Origin: Micromonospora alfalfae
Lineage (GTDB): Bacteria; Actinomycetota; Actinomycetes; Mycobacteriales; Micromonosporaceae
Direction: 5' to 3'
DNA length: 64,000 nucleotides
NCBI RefSeq assembly: GCF_022230925.1
Contig: NZ_JAKKFH010000019.1
Location: 124,001-188,000, forward strand
The position numbers and the translations under genes are program-made. This document shows positions 34,470 through 43,365 of this stretch, piece after piece (positions within the stretch are counted from its first letter, which is position 1; every line of letters starts with the position of its first letter). Below the pieces are notes generated by a model. That model did no database searches and was not told where the DNA came from. It saw nothing but the letters and a program-made list of their open reading frames with translations.

Positions 34470-37400
34470 CTAGGAGTTGTACGCCTGCGCGGTCACCGTG
34501 ACCTGGCGGGCGAGGCCCGACCGGGCGGGCCAGGAGATCCGCACCTCGCGGCTCTCCCCCGGCAGGAGCCAGAAGTAGTTGTCGTCGTAGCGGGCCGGCA
34601 GGACCCGCTCACCGCGCTGGTCGCGCACGGCGAGCCGTACCAGGGCGGCGACCGTACGACCCTGGTTACGGACCGTCGTGGTGACGGTGTTGCGTCCGTC
34701 CACGACGCGTACGGTGCTCGACGACGTCGACAGTCGGGTGCTCGGCACGTCGTTGAGCGCCCGCACCTGCTCGGCCTTGTCGTAGCGCCAGTAGGTGTTC
34801 TCCGCGAGCAGCCGGTCCCGGCCGTCCCGCAGCTCCAGTCGCACCAGGTGCAGCCCACCACCGTCCGGAGCGGCGAGCGGGAAGACCGCCGTGGTGGCCG
34901 AGCGGGCCACGTCCACCCGCTGCCGCTGGGGCGAACCCAACGACCTGCCGCTCAGGTCGTAGCGTCGGGCGCTCACCGTGACCCCGCTGAGCGGCGCGGC
35001 GGTGTGGTTGACCACCCGGACCTGCCAGGTGCCCGGGTCGGCCTGGACGTGCACCGGCTCGCACCCCTTGCGGGCGCCGTAGTAGGCGCCGTTCACGTCG
35101 AGGTCGTAGTCGTAGGTCTGCCAGACCGTGCTGTGCCACGCCGGGTGCGACATCCACAGCAGCAGACCGGTGGCGTCCTGCCACAGGTTGGCGTTCCACG
35201 CCTCGAACATCGCGCGGTGGCTCTCGTAGTTGACGAACTGCGCCCTTGTGGCGAACTCGTCGAGCGAGGCGGACTCACCGAGCCGCGCGTCGATCGCCGC
35301 CTGGTACGTGCCGACACGCTGGTTACCGATGGTCGACCAGTCGTGGTAGTTCCACACCTCACCGATCGGCCACTGCGGCGCGTCACCCACGAGGTTGCGC
35401 ATGCTCTCGACCACCGACACCACAGGCATGCCGATCTCGGTGTGGAAACCGAACGCGCCAGTGTCGTAGGTGTTCCTGTTGTTGTACGTCGCCGGCTCCA
35501 CCCAGTGGTACGGGCCGTGACCGCTGACGATGCCGCCGGCCGAGTTGGGAATGTAGAGGATTTCCGGGTGCTCGGTGGCCGCTGCCTGCTTGAGCCCGGC
35601 GTCCACGATCGGCGGCGGGTCACCCTCGTTCGCGCCACACCACACCACGATGCTCGGGTGGTGGCGGAACCGCCGGATCGTGTCGGCGGCGATGTCGACG
35701 TAACCGGGCGGGTTGGGCAGGAACGCGCCCGCCTGCCAGAAGTCGTTCCACACCAGGATGCCCTGCTCGTCGCAGGCCTGGTACAGCTCCTCGCGGTTGC
35801 TGCTGCCGAGCCAGTTGCGGATCATCGTGAAGTTCATGTCGCGGTGCATCTCGACCGTGTCGGCCAGCCGGTCGGGCAGCACCCGACGCAGCAGCTCGTC
35901 CCAGCCCCAGTTGCCGCCCCGGGCGAACACCGGCACACCGTTCACGCTGATCTTGAGTTGGGTGACGGCGTTGCTGACCGACTTCACGTCGGTCCACCGC
36001 TGCCCGTCGGCCGAGACCTGGATGACGAAGTCGCGGGCGTACGCCTGCTCCCAGACGATGCTGACCTGGTCGAAGCTGACCGGAGCGCCCAGGTCGACCT
36101 GGATCCACTGGTTGTCCTCGAACTTTGACGACCAGCGGGTGCGGGGGTTGCCGTCGACGGCCCGGTCCGGGCCGTTCGAGTCGCTGTCGGACGACGACGC
36201 GGTGGCGGTTGCGCCCAGGGCCAGGTCGACGTCCGGCTCGGCCTGCCGCTGCACGGAGAGCGCCCACATGGACACGCCCCACGAGGTCACCCGCGCGCCG
36301 GTCTGGATGCGCAGGTGCTGGGCGGTCTGGCTGGCGAACGTCTCGACCTGGGTGGCGCGGCTGCCCAGCGGGGTGTCGTTGCTGACCGACGTCACGTCGG
36401 TCCAGGCGTCCCCGTCGGCGGAGACCTGGACGCGATAGTCCAGCGCGTACGCCTGCTCCCACACGATGGTGACCCGGTCGAAGTCGACCGCCGCGCCGAG
36501 GTCGACCTGGATCCACTGGTTGTCCTCGGCCTGCGAGGCCCAGCGGGTCGTCGCGTCGCCGTCCACGGCCTTGCCGGGACCGTTGCCGTCGTTCTCCGAG
36601 GACGACGCGGTGGCGTCGCGGCGCAGGGCGAGATCCGGGCCGGCGCCGTCGGCCACCGACAGCGAGAACATCGAGATTCCCCAACCGGTGGCACGCTGGC
36701 CGGCCTGGATGCGCACGTGCTGGGCGTGCTGCCGGTCGAACGTGACCGTCTGGGTCGCCGCGCCGTCGACGAACTCCAGCGCGGGCTTTCCGGGCGGCGA
36801 GATGACGATCGGCTGGTGCCAGTCGTAGGCGAACTCGCGGACACCGAAGCGGAGCGCACGTCGGTCGCTCACCGAGCGCTTCACGGTGGCGGTGAGCGTG
36901 AGGTCGTACAGGTGGGGGTCGCCGTAGCCGTTGGGCCACCAGAGCCGGGGGTTGCGCAGCCGCAGCGCGCGGAAGCGCTCCGGTGTGAAGGTGACTGTGG
37001 TGCTCCCGCCGGCGGGGACCGTCACTGTGGACTCGACGCGTACCTTGTCGAACTCCGCGCGGACGGTGACAGTGGTGGCGCTGGCCGCCGCGTTGCGGAC
37101 CGGCACCCGGATGGTGACCTCGGCGGTGTCGGTGCCGGGCAGGTCGGGCAGCGTGGTCTGCACGTGCGGGTCGCCGATGACCACGGCGCCGGTGCTGCGC
37201 AGGCGGACGTGGTCCCAGAGGCCGGTGACCCGGTCGCGGACGGCCGGCATCCAGTCCCACCCGGACACCGCCAGGTAGGTCGGCGCGTCAAGGTAGTGGT
37301 GGGCCGACTGGAGGAAGGTACGACCGTCGGGGCCCTTGTCGCCGGGGGTGCCCGGGTGGGGCATCGGGGTGACCCGGACGGCGAGGACATGCTCGCCGCG

Positions 37401-38498
37401 GTGACCGGCCAACGCGTCGGTGATGTCGAAGGCAGCCCGCGCGAACGGGTGCTTGACGCTGCCTACCTGCACGCCGTTGACCCAGGCGGTCGCCTCGTGG
37501 TTGATCCCGTCGAACTCCAGCCAGATCCGTCGGCCGGCCGAGGTGTCCAGGTCGCGCGGCAGTCGCAGCGCGCGCCGGTACCACCAGGTGTGCCGGGACA
37601 GCGCCTCCGGGATGCGCATGTTGTTGAAGCCGGCCACCGGGTCGGGCAGGTGGCCCTGCTCGACCAGGGTGCCCAGCACGGTGCCGGGCACCGTCGCCGG
37701 CAGCCAGGACCGGACGTCGACGCCGGCGCGGGAGAGCTCGGCGCCGTCGGCGGTGCCGGCGAAGTCGTCCATCGTCAACGACCAGCCCGACTCCAGCGGC
37801 ACAGTGCCGTCGGCGGCGACCCTCAACTCGGGGGCCGGGCCGGTGTTGCCACCCTCCCAACTGGTCCAGCCCTCGGCCTTCGGCCGGCCCGCCAGGGGTA
37901 CGCCGTAGACCTGGAAGCCGTTGAGGCCCACCGGGTTGCTGTTCGAGCGCTTCGTGACGGTCATCCGGATCCACCGGGCGGTGACCGGCTCGGGAAGCTT
38001 GATGGTCTGCGTGCCGCCCTGGCCCTCGCTGGTCTCGTACACCGACCGCCAGGCACTGCCGTCGGTGGAGACCTCGATCCGGTACGCCGTGGCGGCGCTG
38101 GAGAGGATCTCGTCACCGTCGGTGTCGGTGTAGTTGCCGTCGAACGGCCCGTCGGTGAGGGTGGCCTCGAAGACCAGGGAGACGGCCTCGATCCGGCACA
38201 GCGCCTGGAGGTCCACCGAAATCCACTGTGGATCGCCGTTGGCGGCGCGCCATCCACTCCCCCGGACGCCCACCTGCGGCAGGCCGTCCACGGCGAAGGT
38301 GGCCGGCGTCGGCGCGTAGTCGGTCGAGGAGACCGTCACCGGGCGGTACCGGGCAAGGTCGGTGGGGGTGGCGGTCGGCGCCGGCACGGCGGCGGACGCG
38401 AGGGCGTCCGGGAGGGCAGCGGTCACCCCGACCGACGCCAGCAGCGTCGCGCCGGCGGAGAGGAAGGTACGCCGTGAGATCGGCGATGGCTCGGACAT
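34470..38498 (-). CDS. Tat-exported GH2 glycoside hydrolase with F5/8C (discoidin) domains
   Basis: The 1342-aa secreted enzyme has a Tat signal (SRRTFLSAG at residues 8-16), an F5/8 type C carbohydrate-binding domain (about 45-205), then a GH2 sugar-binding domain and Ig-like domain (about 225-550). A tandem pair of about 130-aa discoidin-like units follows (about 579-845), and only then the TIM barrel beginning at VPVFARGGNWGWDELL. The likely acid/base Glu is in VVWCGANEGDPPP (about 957) and the nucleophile Glu in GFHTEIGMPVV (about 1020). The closest known activities are exo-beta-glucosaminidase and beta-mannosidase. The ATG at 38498 follows GGAGG. Two LacI-type operators upstream suggest sugar control. 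Confidence 0.88.
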   Translation of the reverse strand: MSEPSPISRRTFLSAGATLLASVGVTAALPDALASAAVPAPTATPTDLARYRPVTVSSTDYAPTPATFAVDGLPQVGVRGSGWRAANGDPQWISVDLQALCRIEAVSLVFEATLTDGPFDGNYTDTDGDEILSSAATAYRIEVSTDGSAWRSVYETSEGQGGTQTIKLPEPVTARWIRMTVTKRSNSNPVGLNGFQVYGVPLAGRPKAEGWTSWEGGNTGPAPELRVAADGTVPLESGWSLTMDDFAGTADGAELSRAGVDVRSWLPATVPGTVLGTLVEQGHLPDPVAGFNNMRIPEALSRHTWWYRRALRLPRDLDTSAGRRIWLEFDGINHEATAWVNGVQVGSVKHPFARAAFDITDALAGHRGEHVLAVRVTPMPHPGTPGDKGPDGRTFLQSAHHYLDAPTYLAVSGWDWMPAVRDRVTGLWDHVRLRSTGAVVIGDPHVQTTLPDLPGTDTAEVTIRVPVRNAAASATTVTVRAEFDKVRVESTVTVPAGGSTTVTFTPERFRALRLRNPRLWWPNGYGDPHLYDLTLTATVKRSVSDRRALRFGVREFAYDWHQPIVISPPGKPALEFVDGAATQTVTFDRQHAQHVRIQAGQRATGWGISMFSLSVADGAGPDLALRRDATASSSENDGNGPGKAVDGDATTRWASQAEDNQWIQVDLGAAVDFDRVTIVWEQAYALDYRVQVSADGDAWTDVTSVSNDTPLGSRATQVETFASQTAQHLRIQTGARVTSWGVSMWALSVQRQAEPDVDLALGATATASSSDSDSNGPDRAVDGNPRTRWSSKFEDNQWIQVDLGAPVSFDQVSIVWEQAYARDFVIQVSADGQRWTDVKSVSNAVTQLKISVNGVPVFARGGNWGWDELLRRVLPDRLADTVEMHRDMNFTMIRNWLGSSNREELYQACDEQGILVWNDFWQAGAFLPNPPGYVDIAADTIRRFRHHPSIVVWCGANEGDPPPIVDAGLKQAAATEHPEILYIPNSAGGIVSGHGPYHWVEPATYNNRNTYDTGAFGFHTEIGMPVVSVVESMRNLVGDAPQWPIGEVWNYHDWSTIGNQRVGTYQAAIDARLGESASLDEFATRAQFVNYESHRAMFEAWNANLWQDATGLLLWMSHPAWHSTVWQTYDYDLDVNGAYYGARKGCEPVHVQADPGTWQVRVVNHTAAPLSGVTVSARRYDLSGRSLGSPQRQRVDVARSATTAVFPLAAPDGGGLHLVRLELRDGRDRLLAENTYWRYDKAEQVRALNDVPSTRLSTSSSTVRVVDGRNTVTTTVRNQGRTVAALVRLAVRDQRGERVLPARYDDNYFWLLPGESREVRISWPARSGLARQVTVTAQAYNS
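35962..36761 (-). repeat. Tandem duplication encoding two discoidin-like units inside the GH2 gene
   Basis: Two consecutive segments of about 400 bp (about 36761-36360 and 36359-35962) encode near-identical units. Both contain DNQWIQVDLGA, VWEQAYA, QVSADG and TDV-SVSN blocks. The boundaries are approximate, set by the ATQ-V-TF and SVSN motifs at the unit ends. Confidence 0.75.
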
Positions 38499-38512
38499 CT
38501 TGCCTCCAGACA

Positions 38513-38555
38513 TGACAACGTTGTCAGATGGCGGGGGTCTGTGACAACGTTGTCA
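38513..38555. promoter_or_regulatory. Two identical LacI-type operators (TGACAACGTTGTCA)
   Basis: The 14-bp perfect palindrome occurs at 38513-38526 and 38542-38555, 29 bp apart, each followed by GATGG. The first lies 15 bases before the glycosidase start. LacI family repressors bind palindromes of this kind with a central CG. No LacI gene is in the window. Confidence 0.75.
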
Positions 38556-38659
38556 GATGGTGGCCCGATGTTTCCCGAGAGTCAAGGTCCCGAGTCCATC
38601 GTGATTCCCCGAACACGTTCCGCGACTGTTCCACTTCGGACATCGACGCGCGGGGTTCG

Positions 38660-39226
38660 TCACTCCGGCTGCGTACTCAGCCCGTCCAGGGCGACAGTGA
38701 GCACGTGATCGCGCTGGTCGGCGCGGGGAAAGTGCCCGGAGGCGATGGCGCTGGCCAGGCGCATGACGTCGTCGATCGTCACGTCGGCGCGCACCTCGCC
38801 AGCCCGCTGGGCCCGATCCAGCAGCGGCCCACCGGCGGCGTAGAGCGCCCGCCGACACTCCAGGTAGGCGGTGGACTCCCGGTTCAGGCCGGCGGCCAGG
38901 GGTTGTTTCGCCCCGATGTACTGCACGAAGCGCCGCAGCCACGCGTACAGGCCGTCGCGGGGAGCGAGCCCCTCGGCCTCCCCGGCCGTCGCGCACACCG
39001 CCTCGACCTCGGTGACGTAGACGTTCTCGATCAGCACCTCCCGGGTCGGGAAGTTGCGGTAGAGCGTCGCGATGCCCACTCCGGCCCGGCGGGCGATCTC
39101 CTCCAGCGGAGCCTGCGCGCCCTGCTCGGCGAAGGCGACCCGGGCAGCCTCCAGGATCGCGTCGTAGTTGCGGGCGGCGTCGGCCCGGTGCGGGCGGGCC
39201 ACGCGCAGGTGGGTGAGGGCCGTCAC
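38660..39226 (-). CDS. TetR family transcriptional regulator
   Basis: The 188-aa regulator has the TetR HTH near its N-terminus (RNYDAILEAARVAFAEQGAQA and LEEIARRAGVGIATLYRNFPTREVL). The GTG at 39226 gives a usual N-terminus; an in-frame GTG at 39271 lies within the operator and is the alternative. It is divergent from the DHA2 exporter gene, with a palindrome between them, so it probably represses the exporter and itself in the usual local arrangement. The inducer would be a compound exported by the pump. Confidence 0.87.
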   Translation of the reverse strand: MTALTHLRVARPHRADAARNYDAILEAARVAFAEQGAQAPLEEIARRAGVGIATLYRNFPTREVLIENVYVTEVEAVCATAGEAEGLAPRDGLYAWLRRFVQYIGAKQPLAAGLNRESTAYLECRRALYAAGGPLLDRAQRAGEVRADVTIDDVMRLASAIASGHFPRADQRDHVLTVALDGLSTQPE

Positions 39227-39264
39227 GATGCCGATGTCTCCCAGCGCTAGCAACCGGAGGGCGA

Positions 39265-39282
39265 CTATCACTAGAGTGATAG
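39265..39282. promoter_or_regulatory. Perfect palindromic operator of the TetR/exporter pair
   Basis: CTATCACT (39265-39272) and AGTGATAG (39275-39282) are exact inverted repeats with an AG centre. The site lies between the regulator and the exporter start at 39340. Confidence 0.7.
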
Positions 39283-39339
39283 TGCGCCTCCACTTATTCG
39301 GAGGTCTCCTATCAGTCTAGCCCCGAAAGAAGGCGGACC

Positions 39340-40740
39340 ATGTCCCCGACTCCCGCTTCCCGACGCGGGATCGCCCTGGCGCTCATCCTCGGCTCGCAGC
39401 TGATGATGACGCTGGACACCTCGATCATCACGACCGCGTTGCCGCACGTGCAGCGGCAGTTCGGCTTCTCCCAGTCCGGGCTCTCCTGGGTGCAGAACGC
39501 CTACGTTCTGGCGTTCGGCGGCCTGCTCCTGCTCGGCGCCCGAGCCGGTGACCTGCTCGGCCGCCGCCGCGTCTTCCTCGCCGGGATCACAGTGTTCACC
39601 GCGGCGTCCCTCGCCGCCGGCCTCGCCCAGAGCGGCAGCTGGCTGATCACCGCCCGCGTCGTGCAGGGTCTCGCCGCCGCGCTCGCGGTGCCCTCCACGC
39701 TCGCGCTGCTGGTCGCCGACCACCCCCAACCAGGGGCCCGAGCCAAAGTGATCGCCCTCTACAGCGCGGTCATCGGCGCCGGCGGCAGCGTCGGCATCGT
39801 CATCGGCGGCGTCTTCACCGACCTGCTCTCCTGGCGCTGGGGAATGCTCGTCAACGTTCCGATCGGCATCGCCATCGCGCTGCTCGCCCCACGGTTCCTG
39901 GTCGAGACCGAACGCCGCGCCGGCACGTTCGACCTCGGCGGGGCGCTGACCTCCACCGGCGGCATGACCGCCCTGGTGTACGGCTTCATCCAGGCCGCCG
40001 CGACCGGTTGGAGCGCACCGGGCACCGTTGTCCCGTTGGGCCTCGGCGTCATCCTCCTGAGCGCCTTCGCGCTGATCGAACACCGGGCACCGCAGCCGAT
40101 CACCCCACTGCGACTCTTCCGCAGCCTGGAGCGCTCCGGAGCGTACGCCGGGCGGATCCTCATCGTCGGCGCGACCTTCTCCACCTTCTACTTCCTCAGC
40201 CAGTACCTCCAGGAGGTCCTGCACCTCAGCGCCCTCCAGACCGGCTTCGCGTACGTGCCCATCACCGGCATGTTCTTCGCCATGGTGTACGCCATCCGGC
40301 CCCTGCAGAACCGGCTCGGCCGGCCTGTCCTGCTGGTGGCGTCCCTCGTCGTCGCGCTGGTCGGCATGGCGTGGCTGTCGCGGATCTCGACCGGCTCCAG
40401 CTACTTCCCGGACGTGCTGCTGCCCCTGCTGGTGATCGGAATCGGCCAGGGCATCGCCATCATCCTGATGACCCAGGGCGGCGTCGCCGGAGTCGAACCG
40501 CAGGACGCCGGTGCCGCGTCCGGCCTCGTCAACGTCGCCCACCAACTCGGTGGCTCACTCGGCATCGCGATCCTCACCATCGCGTACACCCGTGCCAGCT
40601 CCGCCACCGACCCGACGGCGGGCTTCCACGCGGCCTTCACCGGCGCGGACGTCTTCTTCCTGATCGCCCTGGCCCTCGCGATCGTCGTGGCCGTCGCGGG
40701 CCGCCGCGCCCACCGGCTGGCCGCCCTCCCGGTCACCTGA
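39340..40740 (+). CDS. DHA2 family MFS exporter (EmrB/QacA type)
   Basis: The 466-aa protein has about fourteen membrane helices. It shows the N-terminal motif LDTSIITTALPHVQRQF, the loop motif GDLLGRRRVFLAG and the antiporter motif C-like stretch IGAGGSVGIVIGGVFTDLLSWRW. Pumps of this family expel drugs or toxic metabolites in exchange for protons. It is divergent from the TetR gene and probably induced by its substrate. The ATG has AGAAGGCGG upstream. Confidence 0.92.
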   Translation: MSPTPASRRGIALALILGSQLMMTLDTSIITTALPHVQRQFGFSQSGLSWVQNAYVLAFGGLLLLGARAGDLLGRRRVFLAGITVFTAASLAAGLAQSGSWLITARVVQGLAAALAVPSTLALLVADHPQPGARAKVIALYSAVIGAGGSVGIVIGGVFTDLLSWRWGMLVNVPIGIAIALLAPRFLVETERRAGTFDLGGALTSTGGMTALVYGFIQAAATGWSAPGTVVPLGLGVILLSAFALIEHRAPQPITPLRLFRSLERSGAYAGRILIVGATFSTFYFLSQYLQEVLHLSALQTGFAYVPITGMFFAMVYAIRPLQNRLGRPVLLVASLVVALVGMAWLSRISTGSSYFPDVLLPLLVIGIGQGIAIILMTQGGVAGVEPQDAGAASGLVNVAHQLGGSLGIAILTIAYTRASSATDPTAGFHAAFTGADVFFLIALALAIVVAVAGRRAHRLAALPVT

Positions 40741-40820
40741 CCGCCCGCGGCGCCTGGGCCGCGAGGGCTGCGGCGGGGCTGCCGGGACCCTGGCTGCCGG
40801 GCCCCGGCTTGCACGGCCCT

Positions 40821-40935
40821 GGGCTCTGGGGCTGGGCTCTGGGGCTGAGCTCTGGGGCTGAGCTCTGGGGCTGAGCTCTGGGGCTGAGCTCTGGGGCTGG
40901 GCTGTGGGGGCTGGGCTGTGAGGGCTGGGCTGTGG
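40821..40935. repeat. 13-bp tandem repeat (GAGCTCTGGGGCT)
   Basis: Six 13-bp units run from 40821 to 40898: two GGGCTCTGGGGCT and four identical GAGCTCTGGGGCT. Two 14-bp degenerate units (GGGCTGTGGGGGCT, GGGCTGTGAGGGCT) and a partial one extend it to 40935. There are no spacers, so it is not a CRISPR array. Confidence 0.9.
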
Positions 40936-40942
40936 CGCGCTG

Positions 40943-41065
40943 CCTTTGGAGCTGATGCCGTAAACGAATCAGACCGAATGCCTGCCGCTTCCGCCTCCCG
41001 GCTGCAAACCCGCAGTCGGCAGCACCGCCCCGTCGGTGATGTCGCAAACGATTCAGCTCCAAAGG
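40943..41065. repeat. Broken palindromic repeat pair (CCTTTGGAGCTGA / TCAGCTCCAAAGG)
   Basis: The 13-bp perfect inverted repeat is CCTTTGGAGCTGA at 40943-40955 and TCAGCTCCAAAGG at 41053-41065. Each arm adjoins a copy of the core TGATGnCGnAAACGAnTCAG (about 40953-40972 and 41037-41056), which reads in the same direction in both. The two look like left and right parts of one palindromic element with internal change. Confidence 0.75.
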
Positions 41066-41223
41066 AGCCGACCAACACCTCCGCACCCCGCGACGCCGCG
41101 GCGGATCGGAGGTCACGGCGGCGGACCCCGTTGATCCAGCGACGGCGCCGCGACCGCCGGCGGGTGAGCGAGGCGTCCACCCGTACCCGCGGTCGTGGCG
41201 GCACCGACCGCGGTGCCCGTCGG

Positions 41224-43158
41224 TTAGCTCGCCGGCCCGCCCTCGCGGCGGCCGGGATCCCGAGGGTGGTACTCGGGGCGGAGCTTCGCGCTCGCGAACG
41301 CCGACTTCACCGCCGCCGAGAGCGCGGTGATGTCGTACGCGCCGTGGTGCCGCCGGCCGTTGATGAAGAAGGTCGGGGTGCCGGTGACGCCGCTGAGGTC
41401 GGCGGAGTCGACGTCCTCGGCGATCCGGTCCACGCCCATACGCTTCACCATGTGCTCCCGGAACCCGTCCAGGTCCAGGCCGAGCTGTTCGGCGTAACCG
41501 AGCACGTCGGTGGGGTTGAGCGCGTCCTGGTGGGCGAGCAGCAGGTCGTGCATCTCCCAGAACGCGCCCTGCTCCCCCGCCGCCTCGGCGGCCTCGGCGG
41601 CGAGTTGGGCATGGGGGTGGACGTCGGTGAGCGGCAGGTGCCGCCAGACGTACCGGATGTTGGCGAAGTCCGCCAGCAACTCCCGGACCACCGGCTCGGC
41701 CTGCCCGCAGTAGGGGCACTCGAAGTCGCCGTACTCCACCACAGTCACCGGCGCCTCAAGCGACCCCCGCATGTGGTCGCGATCCCCGTCGACCGGCAGC
41801 ATCAGGTCGACGATCCCCTCGGTGACGCCCAACAGCGCGCGGGTCCGCCGCGCTGGCGAGAGCCGTCCGACGGAGCGGAACACCAGCCAGGTGACGAGTG
41901 ACGCGCCGAACGTCGCCACGAGGATGCCGAACTTCGCCTCGTCGAGGGCCGGGCCGCTCAGGGCATGGGTGGCGATCAGGAGCGCGACGGTGAACCCGAT
42001 GCCGGAGATCGTGCCGACCCCCACGACGGCAACCCAACCGACTGGTGGCCGGAACCGGTTGCCGCTGAGCCGGGTCACCAACCACGCTGTGGCCACGATC
42101 CCGGCCGGCTTGCCGACGACGTACGCGAGCACGACCCCGAGCGTGACCGGAGAGGTCACGGCCCTGGCCAGCAGGTCGCCGTCGATCACGATGCCGACGT
42201 TGGCCAGCGCGAAGAGTGGCACCACCACGTAGCTCGCCCACGGGTGGTAGAGCGTCTGCAACCGTTCGTTCGGCGACAGCGCAGAGGTGAGCCCCGCCCG
42301 GGCCATCCGGGCGAGTTGCGGGGTGGGCTGTTCCCGGAAGAGGCGAAACTGGTCGCTGGCCCGCTGCAGGTCGCCTCGGCCGGGAGCGTAGGCGTAGCTC
42401 AGCAACCCCATCACCAGGCCCACCGCGACCGGGTCGACACCGGACATCGAGACGGCGAGCCAGGCCGCCACCCCGAGCAGCGCGTAGACGGGGCCGAACC
42501 GCACCCCGAGGCCCCGGACGAGCAGTACGACGCCGAAGATCGCCGCCGCGATGACCAGCGCCGTCAGCGAGGGGTGATGCGGGTACGCGATGGCCAGCAC
42601 CGCGATCGCCACCACATCGTCGACGACGGCGACGGTCAACAGGAAACCCCGCAGCCGTTCCGAGAAGCGTGGCCCGAAGACGGCCAGCGCGCCGAGCGCG
42701 AGCGCCGTGTCGGTGGCCATCACCGCGCCCCAGCCCGCCGCCGTGGTGTGCCCGGCGTTGATGGCGAGGTAGATCGCGATCGGCACCAGCATGCCGCCGA
42801 CCCCGGCCAGCATCGGCAACGCCAGACGACGCCGCTCCCGCAGCTCACCGATGTCGAACTCGCGGCGCAACTCCAGCCCCGCGACCAGGAAGAAGAACGT
42901 CATCAGGCCGCTGTTGATCCAGGTACGCCCGTCATGCTCCACCTGCCAGTCGCCGAGCCGGACCGACAGAGACGTGCTCCAGACCGACTCGTACGACGAT
43001 GCGCTGAGGTTCGCCCAGACGAGAGCCGCCACCGCGGCGATCAACACCACCCGCGCGCCGCCGGTCTCGGTACGCAGGAACGAGCGCAGCGGGGCGTCGA
43101 ACCGCCTGTCCCAGATGGTTCGGGCGGACCACCCCCGCTGCGTGTTGTCGCTCGTCAC
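41224..43158 (-). CDS. nhaA: NhaA Na+/H+ antiporter fused to a DsbA-like thioredoxin domain
   Basis: The 644-aa protein joins an NhaA antiporter (about residues 15-440, eleven to twelve helices) to a C-terminal DsbA/thioredoxin domain (about 460-625). The ion-binding Asp pair is in TVAVVDDVVAI (Asp180 and Asp181), with Asp150 in VMATDTALALGALAV. The redox motif is CPYC at 481-484 in YGDFECPYCGQAEP, and the cis-Pro loop is GTPTFFING. NhaA exchanges sodium for protons; the fused domain suggests redox control or an associated thiol activity. Fusions like this are known in actinobacteria. The start is GTG 43158; a longer frame lacks support. The side of the membrane of the thioredoxin domain depends on helix number. 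Confidence 0.92.
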   Translation of the reverse strand: MTSDNTQRGWSARTIWDRRFDAPLRSFLRTETGGARVVLIAAVAALVWANLSASSYESVWSTSLSVRLGDWQVEHDGRTWINSGLMTFFFLVAGLELRREFDIGELRERRRLALPMLAGVGGMLVPIAIYLAINAGHTTAAGWGAVMATDTALALGALAVFGPRFSERLRGFLLTVAVVDDVVAIAVLAIAYPHHPSLTALVIAAAIFGVVLLVRGLGVRFGPVYALLGVAAWLAVSMSGVDPVAVGLVMGLLSYAYAPGRGDLQRASDQFRLFREQPTPQLARMARAGLTSALSPNERLQTLYHPWASYVVVPLFALANVGIVIDGDLLARAVTSPVTLGVVLAYVVGKPAGIVATAWLVTRLSGNRFRPPVGWVAVVGVGTISGIGFTVALLIATHALSGPALDEAKFGILVATFGASLVTWLVFRSVGRLSPARRTRALLGVTEGIVDLMLPVDGDRDHMRGSLEAPVTVVEYGDFECPYCGQAEPVVRELLADFANIRYVWRHLPLTDVHPHAQLAAEAAEAAGEQGAFWEMHDLLLAHQDALNPTDVLGYAEQLGLDLDGFREHMVKRMGVDRIAEDVDSADLSGVTGTPTFFINGRRHHGAYDITALSAAVKSAFASAKLRPEYHPRDPGRREGGPAS

Positions 43159-43365
43159 GGGACAATCTTCGTCGAGCTGACCGTCACGTGGTTCGGATTG
43201 CCACTCCTCCTCGGCGAAGACGACACTCCTGTGGCCGCTTCGCTGCACCTGGCGCAACGTCCTTGGCGTTCACCCCGAGGGCATGCACGCAGGGCGACCG
43301 GTTGGTAGCGTGCCGGTGATGTCGCGCCGGTTGCCGCCGGCAGTGGTCCCCCGGGGAGGGTCGAC

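Larger units (their letters stand above)
40741..41223. other. Gene-free 483-bp interval with repeats
   Basis: No credible gene is seen here. It holds a 13-bp tandem repeat and two halves of a palindromic repeat, described separately. Reading frames crossing it have no ribosome sites or family resemblance. The exporter and nhaA genes converge on it. Confidence 0.6.

Noticed and set aside
40821..40935. CRISPR array
   Set aside because: The 13-bp units are directly adjacent with no spacers and no cas genes are near.
40918..41901. 327-aa frame opposite nhaA and across the repeats
   Set aside because: Antisense frame with no recognisable domain; it covers the repeat region and the end of nhaA.
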